Source: Mycteria americana (Eukaryota; Chordata; Aves; Ciconiiformes; Ciconiidae). Taken from it: a stretch of DNA of 64,000 bases. The position numbers were made by a program, and so were the translations under genes. The stretch is from positions 52,129,501 through 52,193,500 of the forward strand of contig NC_134370.1 of the NCBI RefSeq assembly GCF_035582795.1, in the 5' to 3' direction. The notes below the pieces were generated by a model. That model was not told where the DNA came from and ran no database searches. It was given only the letters and a program-made list of their open reading frames with translations. Below, one piece after another: positions 1 to 13,235 of the stretch (its first letter is position 1; each line of letters begins with the position of its first letter).

Positions 1-3000
1 ATTTTAAAAACCTGCCAATAATGCAGATTTACCTATTTTCCTATGTTACTGCAGATGTGCAGTACTACTATTTGTGGAATCATTTCAGCAAACTGTGTAT
101 TATTTATAAATGGAAAATTATGGAGTTTATGGTGAGCCTTCTGTCACAGTTGTTTGGCATGTGGGAATTATAAATAGGACTGGGTAATCATTGATGTGCT
201 ATGCTTTTGGCACTGTGATCATTTCTGACCCAAAGGGAAGCCACAATAGATAAATATATGAAGGTCGCTACTAGCTTTTTTGTGTAGAGAAATATTTTGT
301 GTTTTGGTTCACTCCCTGCTTAAACTGGAACCTAAATGGAGTATTTTTAACATAATCCTTTACATGCTCGCGCAGCATGGCTCTTTTCAAAACAGTTTGC
401 CCCTAAGTGTTTTGGGCATGTCTTTGTTAGGGTAATAAAAGTAGCATGTAATTATCAGTACTGCTTGCCAAATGCATTTGAGAGCCCTCCTCCAGAATAT
501 CCAGGTGAAGAACTGGACACCCAACGTTTTAGGCCTGTGGTGCAGCTTGTTTTAGATGTAATCTGAAATAACTGCTTCTGAGTGCATGATGAAGTCTTCT
601 GCGAATCAAATGGAAGAGGAAGTGGTTTCTGAACTACATGGACAGTTGCAGGCTTGGGTTGCAGTAATACCAGGTACAAAACAGCTGTCCAAAAGGTACC
701 ATTTACCTTCTCCTGGCTTAGTGAAGGTGGGAAAGAATTACTAACGTTACTGAAGGAGCTATTATTCTCTTTAACAACTCAAAGTGCAACATTTTTGTTT
801 TCCTAATTTCCACATTTAATTGATTCAATTTGAAAGTCATTCTGATTGTTTTTTTAACTTTTTAAACACGATCTGTGATCTAGTTACATCCAGTTCTGCC
901 TTTCCTTTGACTTTTGCTGTTTTCTATGATAACTGGTTTCTTCATTTGAATTTAGTTGGCAGCTCTATTGATTGATGTTCTTGGTAGAATAGAATCCAGC
1001 TGTCTTCACTTAACGGTATTATAATGCAGGACAAACACTTTAGTCTGTGTCATCCATGTAAACAGTCTGTGGTTCTAAAGCTGCGTAAATTCATCAAGAA
1101 AATGCCAGTCCATGCTTCTTTTTTGCTGTGCTTACAATGTGGACAAAAGATGGCTCTGTGTTTTTTTCCCTAAATCATTGCAATAAGCTAGTAGGGTGAT
1201 ATGCCAGTTAATACTTTAATGAAGTATACATCAAGGTTACCAAATAAACAGCTTTTGAGGCGTATGCATATTATTATTGTGGGAAATGTTTCTACTGGTA
1301 TATTAGATAATAGGTGCAATTTGAAGAAGGAACATGTAGTTCTGTTAATCTCCACTCCCTGTGCATCCTTTGGGTGTGGGCATATAATATTGAAATGTGT
1401 AGCTCAGCACATTTTCAATTCACCTGGTTCACAAGAAGTTGCAAAGCAGCACAGATTTTCTTTTGCCTTCTGTCTCGTTCTGGTGAACAAACCCAATAGA
1501 TTGTTTTTTCTTAAGTAGGCTTTGTTTTTTTTCCCCTCCTCCTTCTTCTTAAAAGGCTTATTTTAACACTGTACTTATGGGTAGTGCACCTTTGTAACTT
1601 TGTAACTATCAAACCTTTTGCATGAAGCTGTTCTTCAGATACAGAGAATAAAGGAAATTAACACCTTCCAGGTATGCGCATGGAAACACATTTCAGATAT
1701 ATAAACAGTGTTGTTAGTTGAGGAGTGGAGTGCTTAGTTAGTGAGAACCCATGTATCCATATTCTGATGCACCAGGATTTGAAAGATTGGATAGAACATG
1801 GGAGTTTAATCTGTAAGTTTTGGTTTCTCAGAGGTGAAAGGCTGCTTGCTTTGTGATCGTTTCCTGAGCTTGCACCACGTCTGTACCACTTCACAGCCGA
1901 GTTTCTACTTTCCGTGTCCAATGGCTGATCCAGATATTCCTAGGTGGACCTGATTTTTTTTTTAGTCTCTATAATGTTGTTTCCAGCACTTCTCTATAGG
2001 GAGGTCAGCTAGGCAAATGATCAGTAGAGCTTACAATTGCCTATGATGAGCGAAAAACCACTCTAAATTACTAAGTCTTTTTAAAAATCTGCTTTAATGA
2101 AATATTCTCAAGCCAGGGAAATGCATATAGAGGAGGAGTGTAACAGCTTGCTCTTTATCACTAAAAACTGCAGTCTTCAAGATAGGATACCAGACATCGC
2201 TTTTGTTGAATGGGGATTTTTATCTTCCTATCCAATCACCCCCTACCACTAGGCTTTAAAATTATTCTTTCCCTGGTTGGAAAGCTGGTTCAGATGCCAT
2301 ACCTGTGGTTTCCCTTGTATTCTGGATCTTTTCACAGAACTTGGTTTCCATAGTAAATGCTTTTCAAAAAAGCTATGGTTCAAAAAAAGCAGTCTGTCGT
2401 CCTTCATTTTATAAAGGAGTGCTCTCATTAACTCACTGTTGAATAACTCTTACAACCTCAGGTCTACTTGAATTCTACTCCAAATGTTCCATCACAGGCC
2501 ATCTGACACCTCATGAAACACGTTATAAGCTACATTGCTGAGTTTCTGATCTCAAGTCTTAGTCCTCAAACTATTTTATCATACTTATATTTGAACAAAA
2601 TATGCTAACTGAGACAGCAAATGAGAGTCTATATTTAGCCACGCAGTCCAGAAACCAGGAGAAAGAATCAGGAAATATTTACTGTTCAAAAAATCAGTGT
2701 TTTCCAAACTTTCTGGAATAATGTGATGTGAAGCTTCTGTTTTCTCTGCATTGCCTCTTTTAATTTTGAAAAGCTTCCTGTTTTGTCGAGACACCACTAC
2801 GTTTGTTATCAGACTTAGAGGGGAAGATGTGCGCACCACACTGATTCAGGGAGACCTTCATTCCTGTCTACCTAACCTAAACATGAACCATTAGACAGAC
2901 AGCATGGGATTGGTTTCACAATATGGAGGAAAACTCCCCTAACCCAGTAATCCCAGTTTAGAAACGGTAACTCAGTTAGTAGGAGACCTGAAGACGTAAG

Positions 3001-6000
3001 ACATTGTCAGTGACAATCCTGTCCCTCATTTGTGCATGTACCTTTTGAGTAGTGATCTTGAACATCGCTTCCCTGCAGACCCAATGGCTACAAATACAGG
3101 TCTCAGAGAAATGTAGCTGACATGCACAAGTAGGAGTGCTGTGCAGACAGTACGGTATCACATCCTGCAGCACATATGAGCAACGTTGCCTAGTACTAGT
3201 GGGAGGAACTACAACACACCACTCCCTCTAGTCCCCTTTAGCAAAACTCAGAAGTGCCATAAAGGAATAACAATATCCATACCAATATTCATTGGTCTTA
3301 GTAACAAGGGAAGAAATAGTAACCTGGAAGTAAACTAATAACATCCTTTGAAGAGGCAAGATAATGCTTTCAAGGAGTCAAGGTTTGGCCTGCTATACGC
3401 AGTCTATCTTACCTGTAGCTATCATGCAACTTTTTGTGGATTGTGTAATTGTAATAGGCTTGTTGAACAGATGTAAAGTATGACAGCTCTGATGATGCAC
3501 TTTAACTGAAAATACAAATCAATTTCAGTTGTTCATGCTAGAGAGCAGATAAATGACTCTTAAAATAGCAAAAATACTATTTTGGGGAAGCAGTTTCCAG
3601 TCAGTAAAAAAAAATATTCTTTACCTTTCAGCTAAAAAAGAATAGAATGATTAAAAGCAGCAGATACATTTTTAAATTATTGGACGCTTAAAACATCACA
3701 ACAACCTGTATTGAAATTCAAGTGTCTCTGCTCATTGTAGCTTGTAAAGTACATGCTTTCAGTACATTTGCTTTGGAGTCAAGAAGTTTGTGGTTTAATA
3801 ACTGGGGTATGTGTTAGAACCTGAACTACAGATGTGCGCTGAAGAACAGCTGCCATGTGCTAGAGGTAACCTCCCCAGCCATAGCAGCCTTAAAGTAAAG
3901 ATTAACGGTGTCTTAAATTAGCCTTGATTCTATTAGAAATGTCCCTCATATTTCATGCTCTGGAAAGGGATATGGGAAAAGAATGTCATAATGTTTCCCT
4001 GTTCTTTGACAAGCCTTTCAGTAGCCCTGTCAAAGATCCTTTAAAACTGAATTGAAATAATAAGAAATTATGTGCCTATGTGAAAAATGCTTGGCGGATT
4101 CTTTTCTGTAAGATGAGTGTATGCTAATGAGTTTTAAATTATGAGTTTAAAATTATTCTTATCAAGCAAGTGGTAGTAGCTCAGATTAAATTACTAAGAA
4201 AATGAGAAGGTTTCTAAATCCTTTACCTGTTTTGCTTTCTAAATAGGATAAAAAAATGCTCTCTTGAGCTAAATTAATACAAATGCAGGTTATAAAACCA
4301 GGTTTTATATGAAGCAATAGATCATTCCCTATAGGTGGTCTGCCCTGTATGCTCTACTTTGTTATCAAATTCATCAGCTTAGCATACTGCTCTCCCCCCT
4401 TCTGAAGTAAAAGATGGTACTGTGCAGGTGTTCTCCTCTGAACTTGGTGATGATTAGTAAAACAATGCTCTCTAATAATTATCTTCCTTTGTGAGTGAAT
4501 CATCATCTTATTTTGCTTCTACTAAAGTCTAATATCCTTCAACAGTGTCATTTTATCATGTTTGATAATCAGAATTATGCAAAGGAATTATCTGTATGGA
4601 TTTCATGCCCAGGAACTGTATCATTTATTTATCACTCTAAGTAGGTATGCAGTGGTTTTTTTTGTTTGAAGTACAAGTTGAGACTGTATTGACTTTTGAA
4701 AATAGATCATTAAAGTTTATGTTATCCTTAAAGTTGAAGCCTTAAAAGCCATGATCAGCTGCCATTTATTTTTCATTAACAGCATCAGAAGTAATGAGTT
4801 TTCTTTGATAACTTTAAGAATGTAATGGTGCCATGGGGGAGGACATCTGAAGTGAAGGCTGCTGGAATGGCTCTTAAGTTTCATTAGAACAATAGCACTT
4901 GATCTGTAAAAAACAGTTTGCCAGCTACCATCAGAATACCAAGAAGTGAGAAATGGGAGAAATTAACAGTGATCTACTAGTATGTGATCAGAGGGTATGT
5001 TAGACTTGCCAATATTTCTGTTCTGAAGCTCAGTATTAATCTGAGGAGGAACTGAAGAAAATGCGATATGCACAGTATTTAAGACCTGTCTGTTAAGTAC
5101 TGTGCTGGAAAAGAGGGAGTCAGACAGGCTTAGAAGCCCATGTAAGCTGTGGCTTGAAGACTAAATCTGGAGAGAGGCCTAACATGGAACTTTGTCTTAG
5201 AAAGCAGAAAGCATGTGGGGTTCTAAGCTTGTATTTTGCATTAAGACATAGAAAATGTGCCAGATCTTAAAATTTTTCTCATAATAGCACAAATACTCTC
5301 TAGTGCAAAGCTGTATAAATAATGTATATGCTCACAGGAGCAGGAAATATGCTGCTGATCAGACAGTGTCAACTTAGATGAATCCTGTCCTGAAAGCTGT
5401 ATTTTAAATGTGAGCAATAAAACCCCTATTGACATGTGGCACTACTGACTGAAATGTCAATAGTTATAAAAAGAGTATTTCATAACGCAGAATCATTGCT
5501 TGGTTTGCTTGACTGGACAGATGCTTCTATTTTCCATGAAAGAAAAATAACTTCCATATTAGTTCTGTGAATGCCCAGCACAGCTTATTTGTCCCACTAA
5601 AGCTCACATTCTTAATCACATTCTTGAAAATAGGGAAAATTTGCTTGCTGGTCTTGTATAGCGTAAAAGGAAGTTTTGACACTGGGCATGACCTGAAACA
5701 ATTTAAATTTTGGCATACTTACAGTTTTGCTGAGGTTAATTTTGCTCAATGTGGAAGTGGGTGCAGGGCAAATGCAGTACATAATGCATCCTCATCCTTA
5801 CCCCTTAGCTCTGTACGTGAGACTGCTTCAATTGTTCTCTGGCAACTATGACTTAGACATAGTTTCCAGAGTTTATAGGCAGAAGGGACAATTTTGTTTG
5901 GCTGTCTGTAGACTGCAGACTATTACATTTCTCTGGTTATTCTTAAGCATAGCTGAAGCATTCTGTTTGTCAACAGATTAGAGCATGTGCCATAAGCAGA

Positions 6001-8321
6001 GAGGAAATAAAAGAGGCTAAGTGCTCTTAATGCCCTAGGCACAAGAGGTGGCAGAGGACCTACTGGGATATGCCCATATCATCTTGACTGTTGAACCATT
6101 CCTCAGGAGAAGGCCAGAAAACCACTAGGTTCCTTCCTGATTGCTGCATCTGGCCAGACACATTTGTGAGAAAGAAGATTCTGAGAAAGAAATCTGTCTC
6201 GCTTCGTCTCATGCACTGCTCACTATTACCCTTTCTCCTGCCTTGGCCATCCCTGATGATTCAAAAGAGGGCAGAAAGAGAAACCCAAGGATTAAAGAAA
6301 CAGAACACCACTATTTGATCAATGTGCCTCAGGCAAAAAACTGTTACTTATCCCTGGTATGTAACTGGCTAAAGACCTGAAGTCAGTGGTCAGGTCAGTC
6401 ATAAATTTGCTGGGGGAAGCGAGGAGGCTTGGAGCATTCTTATTAGTTCTCATTTTCTTTTCCTGTGGGAATGCATGATCACAGGGCATCCCTGTGAGCA
6501 TTGCAATTCTTTGGCAACGACTGTATGCACTAAATTTTGGGAACTGGACCTAATACTTTGTGAAACTCAGTTGTTGCCCATAAAACTGACTAAAAAGAGT
6601 ACAGACCAAAGGCTTTTTAGTCAAGTAAGAACTTTTCCAATACTACTAAGGTATTTTTCAGAAAGGGACCAAAGCACTTGCACAGTTCTGTCTACTCTTA
6701 GCAGGCCTCCAAAAGGCACCAGCACCTGTACATTTGAGAGCCAGTGTTTCTGCATCCAGGTATTTGTTTTCATTTGTCACCAGCAGGATGTTCAGTTGTT
6801 AACTGAGCAACTTTGCAAGGGCTGTTTCTGTGCTACTGAAGCATGAACATCAAGCTGATAAGGAGCAAAAGGACTTTTGAAGATTCCAAGATATGTCAAA
6901 GATGTTTCACTACAATCAACATGATTCTCTTTGAGTAGGTTTACAGGGAAATTTTTTTTTTGGAGAGCCTGTTTATGCCAAAAAATGATGTATGATGATG
7001 ATCCTTAAACAAGGGTCTAACAATTGCTTCTTTGAGGATAACCAGTATCTTGTGGTTCTTTGTGCTACTGACAGTCATCTCAACAGTAGGTTTTACACCA
7101 GCCATTTTCCCCACCAAAAGGGATATACTGAACAATACACAGCTGCAGTTTTTGGCAAGCAGCACTGGCCAAAAATAGCCAGGTAAGATTATGCATGAAA
7201 AAGAGAGCTCTAACAGCTTTCAAACAATTCCTGCTTTTTGGCAGTATTAATGTTAGGACATTGTAGAAAGATTTGATAATGTGATCTAAGACAACTTCAA
7301 AACTGTATAGACGAGAATCTCTCCAAGATCAAACAGGGACCCAGCAGTGGCAGCGTGATCAGTAATCCAATACCAGTCACTTCATAACCCCATTTTAGGT
7401 GTAGAGAAAAGAGGAATGCTACTATGTCCAGTTTGATCTATTTCTTGATAACCTTGTAATCTTTTCATGGACCCACTTGCAGTTGATGGCAGATGATTAA
7501 TTGGCCATAATCTCATCTTTCTAATCACTTTAATTCCAAAGTATACTGCTGTTACCTTACATTTTGAAAAGCAGCAAATGTGATACCCTTTCAAGGGATT
7601 TCAAGGTCAGAGGAAACTAGGTGACAATCCAGTTGACTAGATCTTTAAAATCTTTTACTGCCAACAGCATACCTAGCTGATAATAGTGACTTTGGACTTA
7701 CCTTTCATCCAGATGAACCCCAAAACATTTTGTCAACTCATGCTTCATTTCACCAGGTGCAGAACTGTAGCAGCTGTTTGGCAAAGCACAGCAACCAGTT
7801 CAACAGTTGTGGATAGCAATGTACTTAATTGGAAGTTGTGGGGTAGTTTATAAAATGGCTTGATTAAGACGTATAGCTGCAGGCCCATGCTGCACAAAAG
7901 CACACCTCCTCAGCAAGAATTTAGGAAGGTATTTTGTCTGAAGCAAAATGGTATGATTGCAGGGTCAGCATAGTAGCAGTTTTAAATAGATGAAAAAGAG
8001 GCAATTTAATGAGGACAACCTCAGTTAGATTCATCTTCGACAGTGTGCTACTTGGAGGGCTAGAAATAAATGAGGATTAAAATACCACTAAATCTAGAGG
8101 GGGAAATGTGTTAAGGAACAATAATTTTCTTTTTGTGGGTGTTGCATATACCAATTAGAAACCCCTTAAAAAGTGATTGTCAATAGGGTGGACAGAATTG
8201 TGATTTGTATTTTAAAGATTATTTACAGCTGCAGTTTTCCTACACTTTGTTTTGGATGTATTTGGTAAACAAGGCTGTTGTGACTGCTGCACCTGCATGG
8301 TTTCACATATGACTACTGTTG

Positions 8322-8348
8322 TGTAAGAAGCCAAAAAGGCTTCTTACA
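8322..8348. repeat. Perfect 11-bp inverted repeat with A5 loop
   Basis: TGTAAGAAGCC is followed by AAAAA and then its exact reverse complement GGCTTCTTACA. It lies in non-coding DNA, so a transcription terminator role in the bacterial sense does not apply. It may be a chance hairpin or the remnant of a small foldback element. Confidence 0.6.
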
Positions 8349-9866
8349 AGCACAGCTTTCTGACGCTTGGAACCTGTGTGTTTTGAAGTCTTGTTGCATC
8401 TAGAGCTGCATCCCTAATATGAGCTGGGAGCTGAACACTTCACCTGACCTTAGGACATGTGATTGGGTTGCAGTTGGAGAAAGGCTTTGCTTTCAGTATC
8501 ACCTGCTTTTTCCCATATACCAGGTAGCTGCTCGCGCCTTCTCTGGGCAGGGTTTAACTCCTCAGAGGAGCTATTTAAATGTTGATAAGAAATGCATTTT
8601 CTATAGGTGTTTGAAGTACTGAAAAATACTTGAACCTTTCTAAATGTTACTGCTATCTATTTGAATCAATACAAGATTTCCTAAACATTTTAAAGAACTT
8701 CTTTCATTAAAAGCATATGAAAACTTCAGAAAAACAATTAAAAATATGCATGATTATGTAAATTTATACCAACAGTCTAAGCCCTTTTTTTTTTTTAGGC
8801 AAAAACATATGTGGAAAAACTTAGCTCTAGGTTGTTTTAACAAAGTGAAGAAGCTGCCTCGGCTAAAACTGAAAATATGAAGGCCCTGGACGATTTATTG
8901 AAATGTTTTTATATTGCGTTTCTTTTCCAGTAAGTGAAGTTTTCATCTCCATGGGAGAATGCATCATGCAGTCATTTCCCTGCAAGAGGATTTGCATGCA
9001 GTTGTGTATGTGACAGTGATAGAGCAGTGGGTAAATGCTGTACCTTCGTAGTGGCTTGACAACTTCAGCTTCATAACAACCCTGTGTGGTTGTATCTCCT
9101 TCAGACAGGGGGTTATTACATGACATATTTTCTTCTTTTAAGAGCATTTTTTCCTCTATGCTATACAGGGAAGGAAGGTGGTGGTTACAACCTATATTTG
9201 GTATGCAAATCTTAAATTTTAGTGATAGGGAGGTCTCAAAATTCTTCCTGAATGAAGCCTAACCATGCAGCTTCAGTTAGGCAAGAATGCAAAGCATGAC
9301 CAAAGAACAGTCTGCAGAAATGTTCTCCGCTCATGTTCCAAGTTAGGACAACATAAACATCCTCCTTTAATTAGTTGTGATTAAACTACTTCTGTTTGGA
9401 GATGTCTTTGAACAGGTAGTTAGGAGTAGTTATTGGTTCATCTTGGAAGCTGAATTTATTGCTTTGCTCTGTAGGTTTAAAAAGAGGTGGAGGAGGAGAG
9501 CTTTTCAATGTTTTCTGTCCTGTGCTTAGAATACTCAATTAAATACTGGTTCCCCGATTACTAGTGCTAATAGCCATCATAGGTGTTTTCCCTTTCTCTG
9601 TTAGCAATTTAACACACACACCCCCCTTTTTTTTTTGGCCTAGCAGAGGTTGAAAAGGTTGCTAGAAACAGTTGTTTCCCTCCGATTGTTGCGGAGGCTT
9701 GTGGTTAGGCTAACAAGTTGAACACCTTTTATATCAGTACAACACGGAACAATACCTGATAAGGTTGCACAATATGTTAACATCTTTAAACTAGCGATCT
9801 AATATTTATAGTTCCTGGATGTTTGAGTGTGGTTAGAATTTAAGTTTACGCCGTAGCAGACCCTTA

Positions 9867-10470
9867 GTGCTCACGGCTTCCCTCAGTTGTGGCGGGCCTC
9901 GGGACTGGCACATCGGAGGAAGGCGAGAGTGCAACTGCCTTGACTCGTTTTTATCTGTTGTGAAAGGGCAGGAGCGCATCTCGCATCCTCCTGGCCCCCC
10001 TCGCAGTGCTAGCTGTTTCACGAGTGGTCTACCACAAGGAGGAGCACACCGCGCCTCCCGCGGAGCCGCTGCTCTGCACCGGGCGCTGCTCTGCTCTGCA
10101 CCGGCGGCGGCCGCGTCGCGGCCGCGCAGGAGCCGGGCGCTGCTCTGCTCTGCACCGGCAGCGGCCGGGTCACGGCAGCGCAGGGGCCGGGCGCTGCGCC
10201 CTAATGGCGGCAGGCCAGCCGGGCAGCCTGCTCCCCACCAGCACTGAGTCTGAAATGCAAATTTCCATTTCGCCAAAATGGTCACATTCTGGAGCCGCAG
10301 ACGAGCTGCAGTGCAGTTTTGGAACCACCCACGTTTGGGGGCACATATGTAGGTGGGAGACGTGCGTGCCCTCTGCGAAGGGAGCAATGGTGACTTGGAT
10401 GTTGAGTAGCAGGCCCAGCCGTTCCCCTGGGACCGACTACTGTCTTTTCTGAAGAAAAGGTGGCGCAAAG
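9867..10470. promoter_or_regulatory. Isolated CpG-rich patch, candidate CpG island upstream of RORA4
   Basis: About 600 bases of clearly raised GC and CpG content stand alone in AT-rich sequence, roughly 3 kb before the main RORA4 island. The densest part, about 10050-10210, contains clusters such as GCGGCCGCGTCGCGGCCGC. The patch carries a 54-bp tandem duplication and an ATGGCGGC (YY1-like) motif near 10203. Vertebrate CpG islands usually mark promoters, so this could be an alternative or antisense start within the RORA locus. Open frames of 126, 148 and 211 codons cover it on both strands; they are best explained by high GC and a repeat unit of 54 bp (18 codons). Promoter function is inference. 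Confidence 0.4.
10081..10188 (+). repeat. Tandem duplication, two 54-bp GC-rich units plus partial flanking copies
   Basis: Unit 1 (10081-10134) and unit 2 (10135-10188) both begin GGGCGCTGCTCTGCTCTGCA and differ at only a handful of positions, mainly within the GCGGCCGC-type centre. A partial third copy starts at 10189 (GGGCGCTGCG), and a shorter related piece (GCTGCTCTGCACC) precedes unit 1. Because 54 is a multiple of three, stop-free frames stay open through the array on both strands. Confidence 0.85.
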
Positions 10471-11444
10471 GATGAACGCGCGCAGTGGTCAGGGTCTACT
10501 CTGCAGGCTGCTAATTAGTCTGAACCATTAATACATAGATTTGACACCTTCAGGAGGTCTTTGGATGCAGAAATCGAGGAAAGAATTGCACGTAACCTGA
10601 GGTGTAGTTTCTCACTCCTGTGAAGGGTATGCAGTCTTGTGGTGTTTTACAGGTATTTATCAAATGCTTAAGTAACAAGCACCATACAGTACAAGCTCCT
10701 GGAAAATAGGAAGCATTCATATAAGTCAAATGAAATTCTGCTGTAGAAACCAGTGAGAGCAATTGCATGTCAAGTAAGCAGTTTACTGAGCTGAGCTAAG
10801 TACTAATACTGAGCTAAGTATTATTTGACTGGCACATTGTCTTTGTGTTGTCATGGGTATGGTGTCTGAACTCGAGTGAGACTTTCAATATTGCAATAGT
10901 TTGGTAAATTGGGAGGAAATTGATTTGGAATTGAATTTTCATAATGGGGTCAAACCAAGACAGAAAACTAAAGTGCGAATTGATGTGTTTTTACATCCAA
11001 AAGTCAGTTAGCAGATGGCTTTTGATGGGCTATTGATAACAAATAATAGACTGATTCTTCTCACTTAAAATGTCTGATGACCAATCGTCTATAACTTTAT
11101 GAAGCAACTGTTGTAAGGCATTTGTAAGAATGCAAAATCTGTGTCGCCTGCTTATTATTGAAGCCATTCAGCACATCAAATGTCATTCCGGATTACCAGT
11201 TGCATTTCAGTTGGACTGGAAACAAATACAGATCAGTAATAATGTAATGCTGCGTACCTTAAGGTTAAATGTCTGACAAGACAACTAGTGCTAATGGACT
11301 GTGACATTTTTCAAGCCATAGGTCTGACATTACTTGCTGTGTCAGAGTGAAACGTTTACAACGATCTAACCCCACATTACAATACAATACATCACTCTCT
11401 TCTCTTGTGCGTGCTGCAAGTTTTCTGACTGCATCTGAATTCCA

Positions 11445-11462
11445 CAGCAGCAGCAGCAGCAG
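11445..11462 (+). repeat. Short (CAG)6 trinucleotide run
   Basis: Six uninterrupted CAG units lie in non-coding DNA. Read on the minus strand they give a leucine run within a chance open frame. There is no sign that the run is translated. Confidence 0.8.
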
Positions 11463-12604
11463 CTGGCCCAGGTATAAAAGCAGCATTTTCCAGGTTCTGA
11501 AGAGCTCTGACTAGCACTGTTAGTGGTATGTGATTCAGTCCAGGATGTCCTGTTCAGTATGTTGCAACTTCAAAATATGTGCAGCGGATAAAACTCCATG
11601 AACACAAACCCATCTGGGACCAGATCAGCCACTGTAACTTTTCGGAGCAGTATCTCACTATACATGCAGTGCTATTGGTAGGAATGGCTTTATGTAAGTA
11701 AGGATGAAAAACCCAGATCAAAAACTTTATGCCAAAGATATCTGCTAAATTTACACTACCACACCAGATTAGCTCTTGGCATTTTTTTACGTAAGGAAGA
11801 TTTAAAACAATATTTTGCATTAATGGGACTTGAATGACTAGACTGATAAATGGTAAGTACACCTGGATAGCTTCTAATCATGTTTAAATAATATCATACT
11901 GTATTAAGAAGTCATTAAAGAAATAGGTAAGAATTAGCCATTAGGGGCCACGTAATAACAGATTGTTCCGATGTCCTCGTGTCACAAAGGCTCTTTCTAA
12001 ATATAGGGCTTTGTTTCAAATAGTAAGATGCTTCTTCTAGCTTCTGTTTATCTATTTTCCCTTGTCTTATTTTCATTAAATGCTTATACTTATGATTAAA
12101 TTATTATGAAATGTTATATTCTGTCCCCTATTAAATAGCTTGTAATGCACCAATGCTTTTCTGCAGTTTTATATTTTGTGACACTCTCTTCCAGTGGCTA
12201 AGACAGGAATTGGAAAAAATATTGGTTTTGTTAATGCAATTTTCACCAAAGTGGGGGGTTTTTTCATACGTTGGGGTTTTTTCTGTGTTCAGTCTTGCGC
12301 TATCCCTCCTGTAGCGTGGATGTGTGTGTATCAATGATGCAAAACTTCATCTCGCAAACTGACAGTACGGTGACAGCTGATCCTACAGAGTATAGGAAAA
12401 TAACTCCAGCAGTGGTATAATGCTTCATACGTTCCAAGGAAATCCTAAGAGAATATGAACCCATCACCAGACAGATTCAAAAATGTAAATGCTGTTCTGC
12501 TTGATCATCAGGTCGACGACTATTAAGTGTACAGTCGTGTTATGCCAAGATGTAGCTTCAATACGGTTATTTTTTTTACTTAAAATAACACTTACAAATC
12601 CTTC

Positions 12605-12620
12605 GGGGGGGGGGAGGGGG
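12605..12620 (+). repeat. G tract (G10-A-G5), possible G-quadruplex former
   Basis: Ten G, one A and five G lie just upstream of the RORA4 CpG island, with AGGAG following. A single strand with this many guanines can in principle form a quadruplex. The position 5' of the promoter is notable, but function is unknown. Confidence 0.65.
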
Positions 12621-12850
12621 AGGAGTGAACCTCAACAGAGGACCGGGAGAAAATGGGAAGCAAGCTGCTGGTGCTGTCGGGTATTTCAGAAGCGCTGATC
12701 GTTATCGCCCGCTCAGTTACGCGTGTGGCTGCCAGGACTGACACCACAGCCCGGCCCCTCTATTCCGTTCGTCTCCCATTCATTCACCCACACCCGAGTA
12801 ACCGCGCTCAGTTTCCCAAGCGGCCAGCAACAGCCGCCCCAGGGCGGGTT

Positions 12851-12979
12851 GCGGGGCCCTTCCCCCCCCCGGACGGCCCCGGCGAGCCCCGCGGGGGCCG
12901 CGCCCGCCGCCTCCGCGGGGCCGTTCCCCCCCCCCGGACGGCCCCGGTGAGCCCCTCGGGGGCCGCGCCCGCCGCCTCC
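12851..12979 (+). repeat. Tandem duplication of a 64/65-bp unit within the promoter island
   Basis: Unit 1 (12851-12914) and unit 2 (12915-12979) share the order GCGGGGCC, a C-rich run, GGACGGCCCCGG, GAGCCCC, GGGGGCCGCGCCCGCCGCC. They differ at a few positions and by one C in the C-rich run. Unit 2 is followed by CCGGGGCCG, which resembles the start of another copy. The duplication places two copies of any contained factor site side by side. Confidence 0.85.
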
Positions 12980-13235
12980 CCGGGGCCGCGGCGGGCCCCC
13001 CGCTGACGGCGGGCTGCGGCGGGCGCGGAGCGAAGCGAAAGGCCCCGGGGCGGGGGCAGGAGGGCGGCGAGGCGGCAGCCGGCGGAGCCCCGCGCCGGCG
13101 GGGGCGGTGCTGCCGGGCTGGGCTCGCCCCGTGACCGGCCGCCCGCACCGCCCCTCGGCGCCGGCAGGGGAGGGGACGGAGCGAGCGGTGTAAACAAGGC
13201 GGGGGGCCGGGGCTGGCTTGATGTCAGCGGGTCAC

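Larger units (their letters stand above)
1..12800. other. AT-rich non-coding DNA upstream of the RORA4 promoter
   Basis: I see no exon with a recognisable protein and acceptable splice sites in this stretch. Open frames are short, overlap on both strands and lack family features. In mammals the longer RORA isoforms start far upstream of the RORA4 exon, so by analogy this DNA is probably an intron of those transcripts as well as the 5' flank of the short isoform. I looked for the N-terminal exons of the longer isoforms and found none. Visible structure is limited to a hairpin at 8322-8348, a CpG-rich patch at about 9867-10470, a short CAG run at 11445-11462 and a G tract at 12605-12620, listed separately. 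The rest is plain AT-rich sequence with homopolymer runs. Confidence 0.6.

Noticed and set aside
9833-10468. Minus-strand 211-codon frame and two overlapping plus-strand frames
   Set aside because: All run through the 54-bp duplication (18 codons) and high-GC DNA. No family resemblance, and none matches the N-termini of longer RORA isoforms.
1-13000. N-terminal exons of longer RORA isoforms
   Set aside because: I searched for reading frames ending in the sequences expected before QIEIIPCK and found none with a phase-1 donor; they probably lie further upstream.
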